A DNA stretch of 64,000 nucleotides from Notolepis coatsorum (lineage: Eukaryota; Chordata; Actinopteri; Aulopiformes; Paralepididae): the NCBI GenBank assembly GCA_963971535.1, contig OZ020592.1, forward strand, positions 125,785,672 through 125,849,671, written 5' to 3'. The translations under genes and the position numbers were made by a program. This document shows positions 1 through 9,650 of this stretch, in pieces. Below the pieces are notes generated by a model. That model did no database searches, was not told where the DNA came from, and saw only the letters and a program-made list of their open reading frames with translations. The stretch's first letter is position 1; every line of letters begins with the position of its first letter.

Positions 1-162
1 ACAGATAGTCAGTACTGCTACATCTATACATTTATGACATACCAGATTTGCAAATACAGTACTGTTTGTGATACAGAAGGAGTCAAGAAAAGGGAGTATA
101 TACATTTGACGTAGAAACTGTACATTGGAGGAGGTTGGGTGGGGGGGGTTGGGTACATTGGG

Positions 163-311
163 ATATTTTTGATTTTTTGATTTGAAGTCTTTATTTCGAA
201 CATGCAATGAATACAACAAACAATAACAAAAAAGAAAAACAACTCAATCTGCATGTTCGAAAAGGAGTAGGAAGAAGTATACACTTATTTAATCCTACCC
301 CTTTTCCACTA
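163..311 (-). mobile_element. Probable LINE 3' end (non-coding tail)
   Basis: Read on the - strand this stretch contains an AATAAA-like signal (in AAATAAAGACTTCAAATC) and ends in a short ATCAAAA-type repeat, the layout of a non-LTR retrotransposon 3' tail. The motif CATGTTCGAA or its complement occurs at both sides. It lies downstream, in sense, of the LINE coding remnant at 679-930, but I cannot show that they belong to one copy. Family assignment is inference. Confidence 0.4.
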
Positions 312-450
312 CTCAAATGAGTGTACTATTTTAAACATAAAAAAGAAAAGAAAAGAAAAGAAAAAAAAAAATATATATATATATATGCAAAACAAAAAAC
401 AAAAACTATATATGTATAAAATAAAATAAAATAGAAACAAAATAAAAATG
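312..450. repeat. A-rich and AT microsatellites
   Basis: Simple sequence: AAAAG repeats (about 341-362), a poly-A run, (AT)n around 371-387 and AAAAT-type repeats to about 450. No gene. Confidence 0.8.
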
Positions 451-678
451 TAAACACCCGTGAATATCAAGTCCCTTCTTCATCCCATATTGACAACCAT
501 ACTGGGTAATTTACATTGGAGGTGGTTGGGGGGCACACTGTATAAACAAGCAAAACTGTACATTGAGGGGGGGGGGGGGGGGGAGACACTGTACAAACAA
601 ACAAAATTGTACATTGGACTATTGACAAAACCATACTAGGTAAATGACTGTACATTGGAGGGGGTTGGGTTAGGATAT

Positions 679-930
679 TTACAGGGGCCAGTGTTGAATT
701 GCAGTCTCCCGTAGGTGTCCCTTGAGAGAGGTTTTGAAAGTGGGTAGTGATCCACATTCCTTTACAGCTTTGGGTAGGGCGTTCCACATTGATGTGGCAT
801 AATTGCGAAACGTGTTTAGTCCCTTATTTGAGCCGAATCTGGGTTTAACATGATTTGTGGAGCTCCCTCTGGTGTTGTGATCGTGGTATTCACTGACCTT
901 TGGGAAGTATTTTGCTAGCTGCTTCAACAT
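679..930 (-). pseudogene. C-terminal fragment of a LINE reverse-transcriptase ORF
   Basis: The 83-codon - strand ORF carries the signature seen at the C-terminus of many animal LINE ORF2 proteins: an H-x-NTRG motif near residue 19, then F-x-N-x-A-T-x-x-WNALP around residues 41-53, then a short FKTSLKGHL-like basic tail. Nothing recognisable of the endonuclease or catalytic RT domains lies upstream; at 943 the sequence is broken by a hAT MITE. I read it as a 5'-truncated non-LTR retrotransposon of the CR1/L2/Jockey type, not a host gene. Confidence 0.6.
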
Positions 931-942
931 GGTAGTACTGAC

Positions 943-1185
943 TAGGGATGGGCGTGAGTAGCTATGAGAAAAATCGGGGGGAAAAAAATCGCATTTTCAC
1001 ATGTATGTGTACGATTATAACTGTTTGTTGGTTTCCTTAAACATATACGTGAATGAACAAAAATAAGTAAAAAAAAATATATATATATCTAATACGTTTT
1101 TTTCTTCTTTTCGGGTAATACACGATCAATCGAGTATAGCATGCGATCAATCGATCTGGATTTTTCTTTAAAATGCCCATCCCTA
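943..1185. mobile_element. hAT-type MITE with 8-bp target duplication
   Basis: The 243-bp element has perfect 11-bp terminal inverted repeats, TAGGGATGGGC at 943-953 and its complement at 1175-1185. It is flanked by identical 8-bp copies GTACTGAC at 935-942 and 1186-1193. An 8-bp target duplication with this kind of terminus is the hallmark of the hAT superfamily. It is too short to encode transposase and contains an (AT)n stretch near 1075-1088. Confidence 0.85.
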
Positions 1186-1234
1186 GTACTGACTAGTACT
1201 AGCTGCTTTAAAATGGTACTGACTACTAGTACTT

Positions 1235-1910
1235 GTTGGCGTCCGCACTGCGGGCAACATCACAAACCGTTGCGCCAAGAAAGGAATTCCCTACTAACTA
1301 AGCACGTCTATCCTGCCTCCGAGGATCACTACTCCACCCAAGGCACCACTGTAACAGTCCAACACTGAACCTGCCACTTCGACCATGCCTTGAGTGGGAT
1401 TCGAACCCCGGTCTCCCGCACCGGGGGCGACATCACAGACCTTTGCGCTGGGAAGGAATTCCCTTCTAAGCGCTCAGTTTGGATGCCTCTGGGGAGTGAG
1501 TTTTACACCCGTTACACTCACCCCCCCTAAACTCACACCACCCAAGGCATCCGGGTCACGGCACCAGTGTAACAGAGGCAACTCGCCCCTGCCACGAATT
1601 CGACCATGCCTTGAGTGGGAGTCGAACCCCAGGCGTCCGCACTGCGGGCGACATCACAAACCGTTGCGCCAAGAAAGGAATTCCCTACTAACTAACCACG
1701 TCTATCCTGCCTCCGAGGATCACTACTCCACCCAAGGCACCACTGTAACAGTCCAACACTGAACCTGCCACTTCGACCATGCCTTGAGTGGGATTCGAAC
1801 CCCGGTCTCCCGCACCGGGGGCGACATCACAGACCTTTGCGCTGGGAAGGAATTCCCTTCTAAGCGCTCAGTTTGGATGCCTCTGGGGAGTGAGTTTTAC
1901 ACCCGTTACA
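1235..1910 (-). repeat. Tandem block of tRNA-like SINE heads
   Basis: On the - strand four segments look like tRNA-derived RNA polymerase III promoters. Each has an A-box-like TGGCGCAACGG or a degenerate GCGCAAAGG, then a stem-like GC-rich segment. Three have a B box of the GGTTCGAATCC or GGTTCGACTCC type (centred near 1403, 1622 and 1797); the first copy, near 1245-1276, lacks it. About 280 bp at 1235-1513 recur at 1632-1910, a period of about 397 bp. These are SINE heads rather than tRNA genes: the anticodon region is not tRNA-like and no acceptor stem closes. Confidence 0.6.
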
Positions 1911-2535
1911 TTAGCGAACCTCTCCTGGCTGTTAGCGAACCTCTCCTGGCTGTTAGCGAACCTCTCCTGGCTGTTAGCGAACCTCTCCTGGCTGTTAGCG
2001 GACCTCTCCTGGCTGTTAGCGGACCTCACCAGGCTGGTGGCGACTCTCTCCTGGCTGTTAGCGGACCTCTCCTGGCTGTTAGCGAACCTCTCCTGGCTGT
2101 TAGCGAACCTCTCCTGGCTGTTAGCGAACCTCTCCTGGCTGTTAGCGAACCTCTCCTGGCTGTTAGCGAACCTCACCAGGCTGGTGGCGACTCTCTCCTG
2201 GCTGTTAGCGGACCTCTCCTGGCTGTTTTAGCGAACCTCTCGAACCTCTCCTGGCTGTTAGCGAACCTCTCCTGGCTGTTAGCGAACCTCTCCTGGCTGT
2301 TAGCGGACCTCTCCTGGCTGTTAGCGAACCTCTCGAACCTCTCCTGGCTGTTAGCGAACCTCTCCTGGCTGTTAGCGAACCTCTCCTGGCTGTTAGCGAA
2401 CCTCTCCAGGCTGTTAGCGGACCTCTCCTGGCTGTTAGCGAACCTCTCGAACCTCTCCTGGCTGTTAGCGAACCTCTCCTGGCTGTTAGCGAACCTCTCC
2501 TGGCTGTTAGCGAACCTCTCCAGGCTGTTGGCGAC
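1911..2535 (+). repeat. 21-bp minisatellite, first arm
   Basis: About 29 copies of a 21-bp unit (core TTAGCGAACCTCTCCTGGC) run head to tail, with variants GCGGACC and GCGACTC and four 9-bp (CGAACCTCT) insertions. Since 21 is a multiple of three, the array stays open in several frames and yields artefactual LLAVSEP-type peptides. The same unit is present in inverted orientation at 3349-3576 and 5392-5577. Confidence 0.95.
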
Positions 2536-2660
2536 CCTCTACTGGCGGTCCAGCATTGCCTGGTGGACGGGGGGCAGCAGTGTACTTGTGCTGTATGATG
2601 ACAATACATTTCAATCTGAATTTGCTGCCCCCCGTCCACCAACGCTGCCCCCCGTCCACC
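2536..2660. repeat. GC-rich inverted repeat at the inner edge of the first arm
   Basis: GTGGACGGGGGGCAGC near 2562-2577 pairs with GCTGCCCCCCGTCCAC, which occurs twice near 2622-2660. The preceding GGCGGTCCAGCAT is mirrored at about 3345-3358, so it forms the inner end of the large inverted minisatellite arrangement. No gene. Confidence 0.65.
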
Positions 2661-2707
2661 AGCGCTGCCACGCATATTCTCTGACATATTACTGAAGTGA
2701 TGTGTTT

Positions 2708-3188
2708 TGTTCTTTTTTTTTATCCACTTTTTCTCCTCTTTTTCTATTTTTCTCCCATCCCAATTCCACTGTGCCATTCTTCCCTCCCCTGTCTTAAACG
2801 TTGCTCGCATATGCCCCCCACTGGCCGGTTGTAGGGAGGATAGAAGCCTTGCATCACGTGTCCCCTCCGGTACACGAGGAGGCAGCCTGTCACATCTTTT
2901 CACCTGCCAGTGCGGACTCTCATTGGCGAGGTGTAACGTGTGGGAGGCTCACACTACCCCCGCCATTTCCTGTCTCTGCTGTGCAGGCCTCCCCAACCGA
3001 CCTGTAGGAGTCACTGTCCACAACATCCAGATTACCACCCATCGACTTCCACCCGCTAACTCTGCCAATTGAGTTAGCATGACGGCTGGCCCAAGCCGGA
3101 GGCAACGCAGACAGCCGGAGTCGAACCCGGTGTCTCTTGCGTTGGTGACGAGCGCAATGTCCGCTGCGCCACCCAGCCGCACCCCCCT
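2708..3188 (-). mobile_element. tRNA-derived SINE with 11-bp target duplication
   Basis: On the - strand the element begins with a tRNA-like head: A box GGTGGCGCAGCGG near 3161-3173 and B box GGTTCGACTCC near 3119-3129. A body of about 380 bp follows, ending in an A-rich tail (T-rich on + at 2708-2760). Identical 11-bp copies GTGATGTGTTT flank it at 2697-2707 and 3189-3199. Length, pol III boxes, A-rich tail and target duplication together make this a complete SINE insertion. Peptides from this region are frame shadows. Confidence 0.85.
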
Positions 3189-3348
3189 GTGATGTGTTTA
3201 GTTCTTGAGAGAAATTGTAAACTGTATCTAATAATAGTGACAACATCAAGTAAATCAAATTCATGTTTAAAGGCTTTATTCGTCGTACATCCGTGCAATT
3301 AATTGCTGTCGGACTTGGACAGCAGTCTGTTCTCTGGGCGATGTCCAG

Positions 3349-3576
3349 GCGATGCTGGACCGCCAGGAGAGGGTTGCTAACAGCCAGGAGAAGGTCGCTA
3401 ACAGCCAGGAGAGGGTCGCTAACAGCCAGGAGAGGGTCGCTAACAGCCAGGAGAGGGTCGCTAACAGCCAAGAGAGGGTCGCTAACAGCCAGGAGAGGGT
3501 CGCTAACAGCCAGGAGAGTTTCGCTAACAGCCAGTAGAGGGTCGCTAACAGCCAGGAGAGGGTCGCTAACAGCCAG
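3349..3576 (-). repeat. 21-bp minisatellite, second (inverted) arm, left part
   Basis: About 11 units of the same 21-bp minisatellite as at 1911-2535 but reverse-complemented (core GCTAACAGCCAGGAGAGG). The array is cut at 3576 by the Harbinger-like insertion and resumes at 5392 in the same unit phase. Confidence 0.95.
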
Positions 3577-4548
3577 GGCCCTCATTTATCAACAATTCTT
3601 AGAAAGTGTTCTATTTCCGTTCTTAAGCACAGAATTTAGAATGTGTGTACGTACAGAAAAATCGGGATTTATCATACGTGCGTACATGGGTCGTACGCAC
3701 ACTCCGTCTTGATAAATACCATTTGTTCTTACCGTCAATGCTTGTGCATGATTATCCATATATGGTAATGCCATGGGATGTGAAATAATGGACTAACCCG
3801 AGCAAACGCTGAGAAACTTCACGAGCGAGAGTGTTCACGGAGGTCTAAGCAACTAATTTAACGCGCTGTCGAACCAAGAAGACACAACGCGTGTTATGGG
3901 ATAAATACGCGACAGGCTGGCGGACTTGTACACGGTGATGTCAGATATCAACGACTCCCTAAGACCATTGCTGCAATTCTGCCTGGACAGCTCAAAATAC
4001 TAATAAAGACCGTTAACCACTGTTTGGCGTTGGTGTGTCATTATAACCAATGCTGGAATATGAATGCCTTTATTCGTTTCGTTCGATTGGCTACCGGGTA
4101 TAATATGATTTGTAGAGGCATACAATCTATTTTGTTGTCGTTATTAGGTAGCCTATATAAATTAGATATAATAGCAGCCATAGCCTACATTATGCAACAG
4201 TAACTTGCGCATATATAATAGCACATGGCACAGACCTGCGAAGCCTGCATACAGTAAACTAACTTGATCGTTAATCTAGCTGTTGTATCTTTACGCTTAT
4301 GAAAACATTAAATAATATGTATAGGCGATAGGCCGATCGTTTTGCCTTAATAGCCTATATTCTCAAATGGCATTTAATGGCTATCTCCTCGCTGACGGAC
4401 CAGTATACCTGAATGAATGAAAACTTTATTTAACAGATTGCAGAATGGGTACAATACAGTACGGCTCAATACACAATTGTTAAGGGGATGCAGACCAGAG
4501 AAAGATGTTTGTCTTGTTTACATCAGGGTCCCCCATTTTCAATTCATA

Positions 4549-4662
4549 TATTCTTATAATACATATAATATATATAATATATAATATATAATATAATATT
4601 ATATAATATATAATATATTATATATTATATAATATATAATATATAATTCTTATATCATATCA
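4549..4662. repeat. AT palindromic tract
   Basis: Almost pure TA/TAA sequence (TATATAATATATAATATAT and variants) that is largely self-complementary, within the Harbinger-like element. Likely unstable in cloning and replication. Confidence 0.8.
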
Positions 4663-4812
4663 TATTCCTATATGTCTCCAAGGAATCATGGGGCTCTGGG
4701 GAATAAAGGTTGGGAACCCCTGCTATAGCCCATATCCTTTATAATGTTATAGGCTATTTTATTTACAGTTTACTCTATCAGCCTACCCAGCATGTAATAT
4801 GTTCTTTGTTAG

Positions 4813-5003
4813 AACTCAACTCGTTATTATTTTGCGCATAGATTGCAGAAATACGGGAACGTTTTGTTTATATTTAAAAGGCTTTGACATTGTAAAACGA
4901 AATAAGTGGAATTTCGAAGTTGTAAGTTGCAAAGCCTTTTAAATATAATCAAAACATTCCCGTATTTCTGCAATCTATGCGCAAAATAATAACGAGTTGA
5001 GTT
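4813..5003. repeat. Foldback: 74-bp inverted repeat arms with 43-bp spacer
   Basis: Arm 4813-4886 (starting AACTCAACTCGTTATTATT) is nearly the perfect reverse complement of arm 4930-5003, with only a few mismatches around the poly-T/poly-A section (GTTTTGTTTATAT against ATATAATCAAAAC). RNA from either strand would form a hairpin about 74 bp long. It could be a small nested foldback MITE or a relic of inverted duplication; no flanking duplication was identified. Confidence 0.8.
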
Positions 5004-5391
5004 ACGCGGAGCGCAGTCAGTACACCCCGTAGTATTCCGATAACGCTATATGTAAACCATGCTGCATTCATTCGGAAAGAAAGACCTATTCCAAATGCTA
5101 TTTATAGGGTTTTGACAATAATTACACTACTGTCGCTATTTTACAATTAACTATAATGAATTATCCGGGGTCATACCGAACACGTCAGTCAAACTAATGC
5201 ACAAAAGCTTATTTCCGCGTCTGCATATTCTACCGCTGTGCGCCAGGTACGCATGGTCCGAGCTGTGCGTATATATACGCACAAAGTCAAGCACACGTTC
5301 AAATTGATAAGTCCCACACTTTGCTTAGAAATGTTCGTACGCAGGGGTTACGCACATATCTGTGCGTACGCACCATTGATAAATGAGGGCC

Positions 5392-5577
5392 CAGGAGAGG
5401 GTCGCTAACAGCCAGGAGAGGTTCGCTAACAGCCAGGAGAGGTTCGCTAACAGCCAGGAGAGGGTCGCTAACAGCCAGGAGAGGTTCGCTAACAGCCAGG
5501 AGAGGTTCGCTAACAGCCAGGAGAAGTTCGCTAACAGCCAGGAGAAGTTCGCTAACAGCCAGGAGAGGACTGCAGTG
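5392..5577 (-). repeat. 21-bp minisatellite, second arm, right part
   Basis: About eight more units of the inverted 21-bp repeat, continuing the array cut at 3576. Variants are GAGGTTCGC and GAAGTTCGC. Confidence 0.95.
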
Positions 5578-6141
5578 GTGATGGAAGCGCTTGTTGGAAT
5601 GTTTCTTCACTGGCTCTTACAATGTATACAATAAGCAATGTCAAAAAATACAAATAAAACCAACAATAAATCATATCATGGAGAACAAGATGATATATGG
5701 AATATTAGGCCACTAAGCTACATCCACACGATTGGGTTCAGTTATTATTTATTTATTTATTTTCGGACATGGTTCATTGAGTCATGACTATATATGTAAA
5801 ATGTGATTGTTAATGATACAAATATTGTCATATTTATTATCATTATAATAATTTAATTCCGCGGATGTCTGTAGGATTGAAGTTACGGCAATCCCCAAGG
5901 ACTTCTCCCACAGACAGCTGTTGAAAACGCGGACACACACCGGTCTGTCCGACTTACGTCCCATTTACGACTGCCTTTTCGAGTTTCTAAATCCTACATA
6001 AATCCTACAATGAATTTACAATACGAAGCCGTTCAAGAATGCTGAATAAGTTCGTAAAAATCGAGTTACGAAGGAATTCCTTGGTAACTTTCATGTATGT
6101 TCGTTCGAGAATGAGGACCATTGTTTCCATCTGTTTCCTAG
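5578..6141. other. Intron sequence upstream of the first exon
   Basis: No repeat family or gene recognised apart from a short ATTT run near 5745-5760. The last bases read TTTCCTAG immediately before 6142, an acceptor with a modest pyrimidine tract. Confidence 0.6.
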
Positions 6142-6284
6142 ATTCGAGGCGTGCATCAATGTGACCGCTGAAGTGTACCTGCGCTCGTTCCTGACTCCAT
6201 GCATCAACGACTGTGGGCCGTACGGACAGTGCAAACTGCTGAGAACCAACAACTACCTTTATGCTGGCTGTGAATGCAAAGCAG
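6142..6284 (+). CDS. tmem8b: TMEM8-family (TMEM8B-like) exon: extracellular region and EGF-like domain
   Basis: This 143-bp internal exon lies between an acceptor TTTCCTAG and a donor GTGACC at 6285. It encodes 47 complete codons plus one base at each end. The protein reads FEACINVTAEVYLRSFLTPC, then INDCGPYGQCKLLRTNNYLY, then AGCECKAG. The cysteine pattern is the start of the EGF-like domain just before the membrane region in TMEM8A/TMEM8B, and NDCGPYGQCKLLR is, from memory, family-diagnostic. Human family members are multi-pass membrane proteins of the CREST superfamily; TMEM8A (PGAP6) acts on GPI-anchored proteins and TMEM8B (NGX6) is linked to adhesion. The trailing G joins the next exon at 62824 in frame. 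TMEM8B is preferred over TMEM8A from the adjoining exon, but the paralogue call is less sure than the family. Earlier and later exons lie outside the window. Confidence 0.9.
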
Positions 6285-6314
6285 GTGACCATCCATCTTT
6301 TAAATTACTGTACA

Positions 6315-6879
6315 TCTGTAAGTGTACTATTCATGACAGACTGTAAGCATAGTATTCAGACAGGCTGTTTGTAAGTGTATTATTCAGACAAGCTGTTTGT
6401 AAGTGTATTATTCAGACAGGCTGTTTGTAAGTGTATTATTCAGACAAGCTGTTTGTAAGTGTATTATTCAGACAAGCTGTTTGTAAGTGTATTATTCAGA
6501 CAAGCTGTTTGTAAGTGTATTATTCAGACAGGCTGTTTGTAAGTGTATTATTCAGACAAGATGTTTGTAAGTGTATTATTCAGACAAGATGTTTGTAAGT
6601 GTATTATTCAGACAGGCTGTTTGTAAGTGTATTATTCAGACAAGCTGTTTGTAAGTGTATTATTCAGACAGGCTGTTTGTAAGTGTATTATTCAGACAAG
6701 CTGTTTGTAAGTGTATTATTCAGACAAGATGTTTGTAAGTGTATTATTCAGACAGGCTGTTTGTAAGTGTATTATTCAGACAAGCTGTTTGTAAGTGTAT
6801 TATTCAGACAGGCTGTTTGTAAGTGTATTATTCAGACAAGCTGTTTGTAAGTGTACTATTCAGACAGGCTGTTTGTAAG
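6315..6879 (+). repeat. 28-bp minisatellite, left block
   Basis: About 20 units of 28 bp, core CTGTTTGTAAGTGTATTATT followed by CAGACAAG or CAGACAGG. The first degenerate units begin about 30 bp after the exon donor. Every unit carries a perfect 5' splice-site-like hexamer GTAAGT and a TTATTCAG acceptor-like motif. The array is interrupted at 6880 and resumes at 18631. Confidence 0.95.
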
Positions 6880-7249
6880 TAGTCTATTTGCCAACACAAT
6901 GAACCCGGAAATTTTGGAACCACCAAACTTTTATGATAGATATGGATAGTATGGGTCACCAGCACTTAGAAACTGCCGGATGCTAAGTTGTACATGTTGG
7001 TCAACTTTTTTTATTTGCATAATTAGCATACGTTTGTATAATCACCTAAATGGTCAAATCTCAGAAACTACTTGATCAATTTCAACAATGTTGGAGTGGT
7101 TTTGGGGGTTATTCGGGATGCTGAATCCATTTATGATACTCAAGAGTTTCGGAATTGCAATATTTACTGGAATTTATCAAATTTCAATTTCAAGAGAAAT
7201 TCTGCTGAATAATATTATTGGGAAACTTACTCCTTGCTTACAAGTCTTG

Positions 7250-7770
7250 CTTATCATAGACTCAGGTCTACTGTAAGCTTTAAGTCCCACATTAACAAGG
7301 TGACAAAAACATAATTCTTCCACCTTAGAAACAAAGCTAAAGTACAACCATTTATAAATCAAAAGGATGCTGAAAAACGGATCCACGACTTTATTCCAAG
7401 CCGACTGAAGAAAATACTTCAGCTTATTCAACTCTCAGCTAGGCTATTACTGTAACTAGAACCAAGAGGAGAGAGGACATTAGTCCAGTGTTAGCTACCC
7501 TGCACTGGCTTCCGGTAACATTTAAAATTGATTTGAAGGTCCTCCTCCTTATGTACAAAGCCCTAAATGGAACCAGACCAAGCTATATTGGCAATTTTCT
7601 TGTCAACTACATGCCCCCAAGAACACTACAATCATCTACTTCTTTTTATTTTCTGCATTGCATTTATTCTGTCTATTTATGCTCATTTGGTGTATTCTAG
7701 TGTATTTTCTGCTGTGAAGCACTTTGGGCTGCAATTCTTGTATGGAAGTTGTACAAATAACATTTATTAT
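7250..7770 (+). pseudogene. L2-like LINE 3' end, degenerate
   Basis: From 7488 a + strand frame reads LATLHWLPVTFKIDLKVLLL, then MYKALNGTRPSYIGN, the recognisable C-terminal block of L2/CR1-type reverse transcriptases. Upstream, decayed fragments of the same protein appear in other frames with stops. Downstream, GTGAAGCACTTTGGGCTGCA and an ATTATTAT tail are the classic L2 3' end. Several frameshifts make it a dead, 5'-truncated copy. Confidence 0.75.
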
Positions 7771-7838
7771 TATGATTGCCATCCTTAGTTATTTGCTACC
7801 TCTATCTAGCAGGGCTAAAATGATTTGAAATGGTTTTG

Positions 7839-8330
7839 TTAACCCTCCTGTTATCCTCAAATTGACTTTACACTCTTTATCCTTGGGGACATTTTGACCC
7901 CAGCAGTTTAAACCTCCAGAAAATGATCATAATCAAAAGTGTTACCCAAATGTATGTTTCAGGTGCTTCATGTTACTTTGTTGATTACCTAAATAACCAT
8001 TTAAATAAAACATTACCCCTACTCCCCCCCACCCACCCAATTATACATACATAATATATATTATGTTGTTCAAGTGGGGAGTGGGACCATGATAACTTTC
8101 CGTTTTTGGAAAGTAACGTGTCTGCTTGTGGTTGAGAGACAACAGGAGCATCTGCACTAAGGGTCTCATTCTCATCAGAGGAGGACGCCTCATAATCAGG
8201 GTCTCAGACACATTCTCTCCTATGTCACTTTCACCGTCAAATATCTGTGACAAAACTTCACTGGCAGAAAACCTTTTCTTCAAGGTAATTTTCAAATTAG
8301 AGTTTAGAAGGCTGCTATGCAAGCTATGTT
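7839..8330 (-). pseudogene. piggyBac-like transposon remnant
   Basis: TTAACCCTCCTG at 7839-7850 has the TTAA target plus CCCT terminus expected of piggyBac elements. On the - strand near 8190-8290 an ORF reads KKRFSASEVLSQIFDGESDI followed by acidic and serine residues, resembling the N-terminal, acidic region of piggyBac-type transposases. The catalytic DDD domain between them is absent, so I read an internally deleted copy. The second terminus was not found. Confidence 0.5.
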
Positions 8331-8479
8331 TGCTCCTCCCCTATGTTGCGTAAAGTTTAGGTAGTCAAAAATCACAAATAACAATAAAAATACAGTCCGG
8401 GATATACATTCTAAAATATATACATTCTAAAATATACAAATGTTTAAGTGTATATGTAAAAATAAGAAGTCAAAAGTCC
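8331..8479. other. AT-rich spacer
   Basis: No recognisable feature beyond short direct repeats of ATACATTCTAAAATATA near 8405-8440. Confidence 0.5.
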
Positions 8480-8867
8480 AGGAAGATTACCGGAGTTTGT
8501 ACTGTCACTCTGTGGTGAGACAGTGAGGCACAGTGATGCATTGTATACTCTGATGGCTGTTGGAATTAAGGACTTCCTGTGCCGTTCAGTGTTGCATCTA
8601 GTCTAACACTGAACATGCTCCTTCTATCAGCCAAGTCTGTGTATAGCGTGTGGAAGGGGTTGTCCATGATGGCGTGGAGCTTAGCAAGGCTCTTCCTCTC
8701 TGACAGAGGAAGAGTCTAGCTCCACTCCCACCATGTTACTGGCCTTCCTGACCAGCTTATTTGTCACATATAAGGTACATGACATTACAGTGAAATGCTT
8801 GGTTCTGTATGAGCCCCCTGAGATTGTGCTTCAGACAGTAAAAAAGTAAAAAGAATAAAGACCAAAC
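8480..8867 (-). pseudogene. LINE reverse-transcriptase C-terminal relict and 3' tail
   Basis: Reading - from about 8767, the translation starts KLVRKASNMVGVELDSSS and then breaks into other frames. The motif resembles the post-RT region of fish CR1/Jockey-type LINE proteins, which I recall as RKASSVVGVELD. TTATTTGTCACATATAAG at the upstream edge resembles the start of the 3' non-coding tail of other fish retroelements. It is heavily decayed and serves as the insertion site of the LTR element at 8868. The family is uncertain. Confidence 0.4.
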
Positions 8868-9109
8868 TGTGAGGTTCGCCTCTTCCCTGGACCTTTAATT
8901 CCTGTTCCCTGGACCTTTGATTCCCTGTCTCCTCACCTCTCCAGCCCCCACCCTCGCGTTCGTTTACTCCCGTCTGCTCTTCAGCAGCCCACACCCTTGG
9001 ACTACCTGTCATTATGTGTTTGATTGGTCCGTGCCGAACACACACTTCTAGTCAAGTATCAATTACTATCTCGCACCTGATGTGTGTTCTAATTAGCGCC
9101 CCAGTGGGC

Positions 9110-9116
9110 TTTAAAT
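9110..9116 (+). promoter_or_regulatory. LTR TATA-like box (5' LTR)
   Basis: TTTAAAT lies 242 bp into the LTR, followed by a C-rich stretch about 15-25 bp downstream. The same box is at 12107-12113 in the other LTR at the same offset. Position and pairing support a U3 promoter; the start site is inferred. Confidence 0.5.
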
Positions 9117-9332
9117 AGCTCGATCTCCCCCCCAGTCCTCGTCGGGTCGTTCTGCAAACTCCTACGGGAGATTCTCTATCTGTAAGCTCCTACGGGAGAT
9201 TCCCTATCTGTCTGTATGCTGTTTCATCTCCGGCGTGAGACGAGGTGCAAGCCTTCGCCACCTGTCGCCGTTTGCCTGGAGTGGGACACAGTACTGCGCT
9301 CTCTAATTCTCTACGGGAGGTATTCCAGTGTT

Positions 9333-9650
9333 CCACTCCAGACCCCGCGCCAGATGCGCTCTCCGAACCGGCGCGTTCTCCAAGCAGACGCGCACCACTC
9401 CAGACCCCGCGCCAGATGCGCTCTCCGAACCGGCGCGTTCTCCAAGCAGACGCGCACCACTCCAGACCCCGCGCCAGATGCGCTCTCCGAACCGGCGCGT
9501 TCTCCAAGCAGACGTGCACCACTCCAGACCCCGCGCCAGATGCGCTCTCCGAACCGGCGCGTTCTCCAAGCAGACGCGCACCACTCCAGACCCCGCACCA
9601 GATGCGCTCTCCGAACCGGCGCGTTCTCCAAGCAGACGCGCACCACTCCA
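9333..9650 (+). repeat. 62-bp tandem array, five units (5' LTR)
   Basis: Unit contains CCACTCCAGACCCCGCGCC then GATGCGCTCTCCGAACCGG and ends GCAGACGCGCA. Eight units are present at the matching place in the other LTR; the three-unit difference (186 bp) equals the whole LTR length difference. Confidence 0.95.

Larger units (their letters stand above)
117..670. repeat. Scattered G-rich minisatellite-like units
   Basis: The motif TGTACATTGGAGG followed by a run of T and G (GTTGGGT or a long G tract) recurs near 117, 510, 565, 612 and 648. Copies are separated by other sequence rather than arranged head to tail, and one carries a pure G run of about 18 near 568-585. I see no coding potential; short ORFs here translate low-complexity proline-rich peptides. 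Confidence 0.5.
3577..5391. mobile_element. PIF/Harbinger-like DNA transposon inserted in the minisatellite
   Basis: The 1,815-bp insert has 16-bp perfect terminal inverted repeats, GGCCCTCATTTATCAA at 3577-3592 and its complement at 5376-5391. It is flanked by CAG at 3574-3576 and 5392-5394. A 3-bp CAG/CTG duplication is typical of PIF/Harbinger elements in fish. Subterminal GTGCGTACG-type palindromes occur near both ends. I see no transposase, so it is non-autonomous or has lost its coding region. It contains an AT-rich palindromic tract and a 74-bp foldback. Confidence 0.75.

Noticed and set aside
1868-2903. Long open frames on both strands across the 21-bp minisatellite (LLAVSEP, NSQERFA and TARRGSL-type peptides)
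   Set aside because: The 21-bp period keeps frames open without selection; both strands and several registers are open and no start context, domain or homologue is visible.
1235-3188. Functional tRNA genes on the - strand
   Set aside because: A- and B-box-like sequences are present, but anticodon arms and acceptor stems do not fold as tRNA; the copies behave as SINE heads, one with a target duplication and an A-rich tail.
4405-4730. A second hAT element, from the CAGGGGTTCCCAACC-like end near 4715-4730 (complement)
   Set aside because: No convincing partner terminus or 8-bp duplication found; it could be a fragment but cannot be delimited.
6285-6346. Extension of the first exon to a stronger GTAAGT donor at 6318
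   Set aside because: Only the donor at 6285 leaves the single base that joins the 62824 exon in frame and gives the conserved KAG-WDGWGC protein junction.
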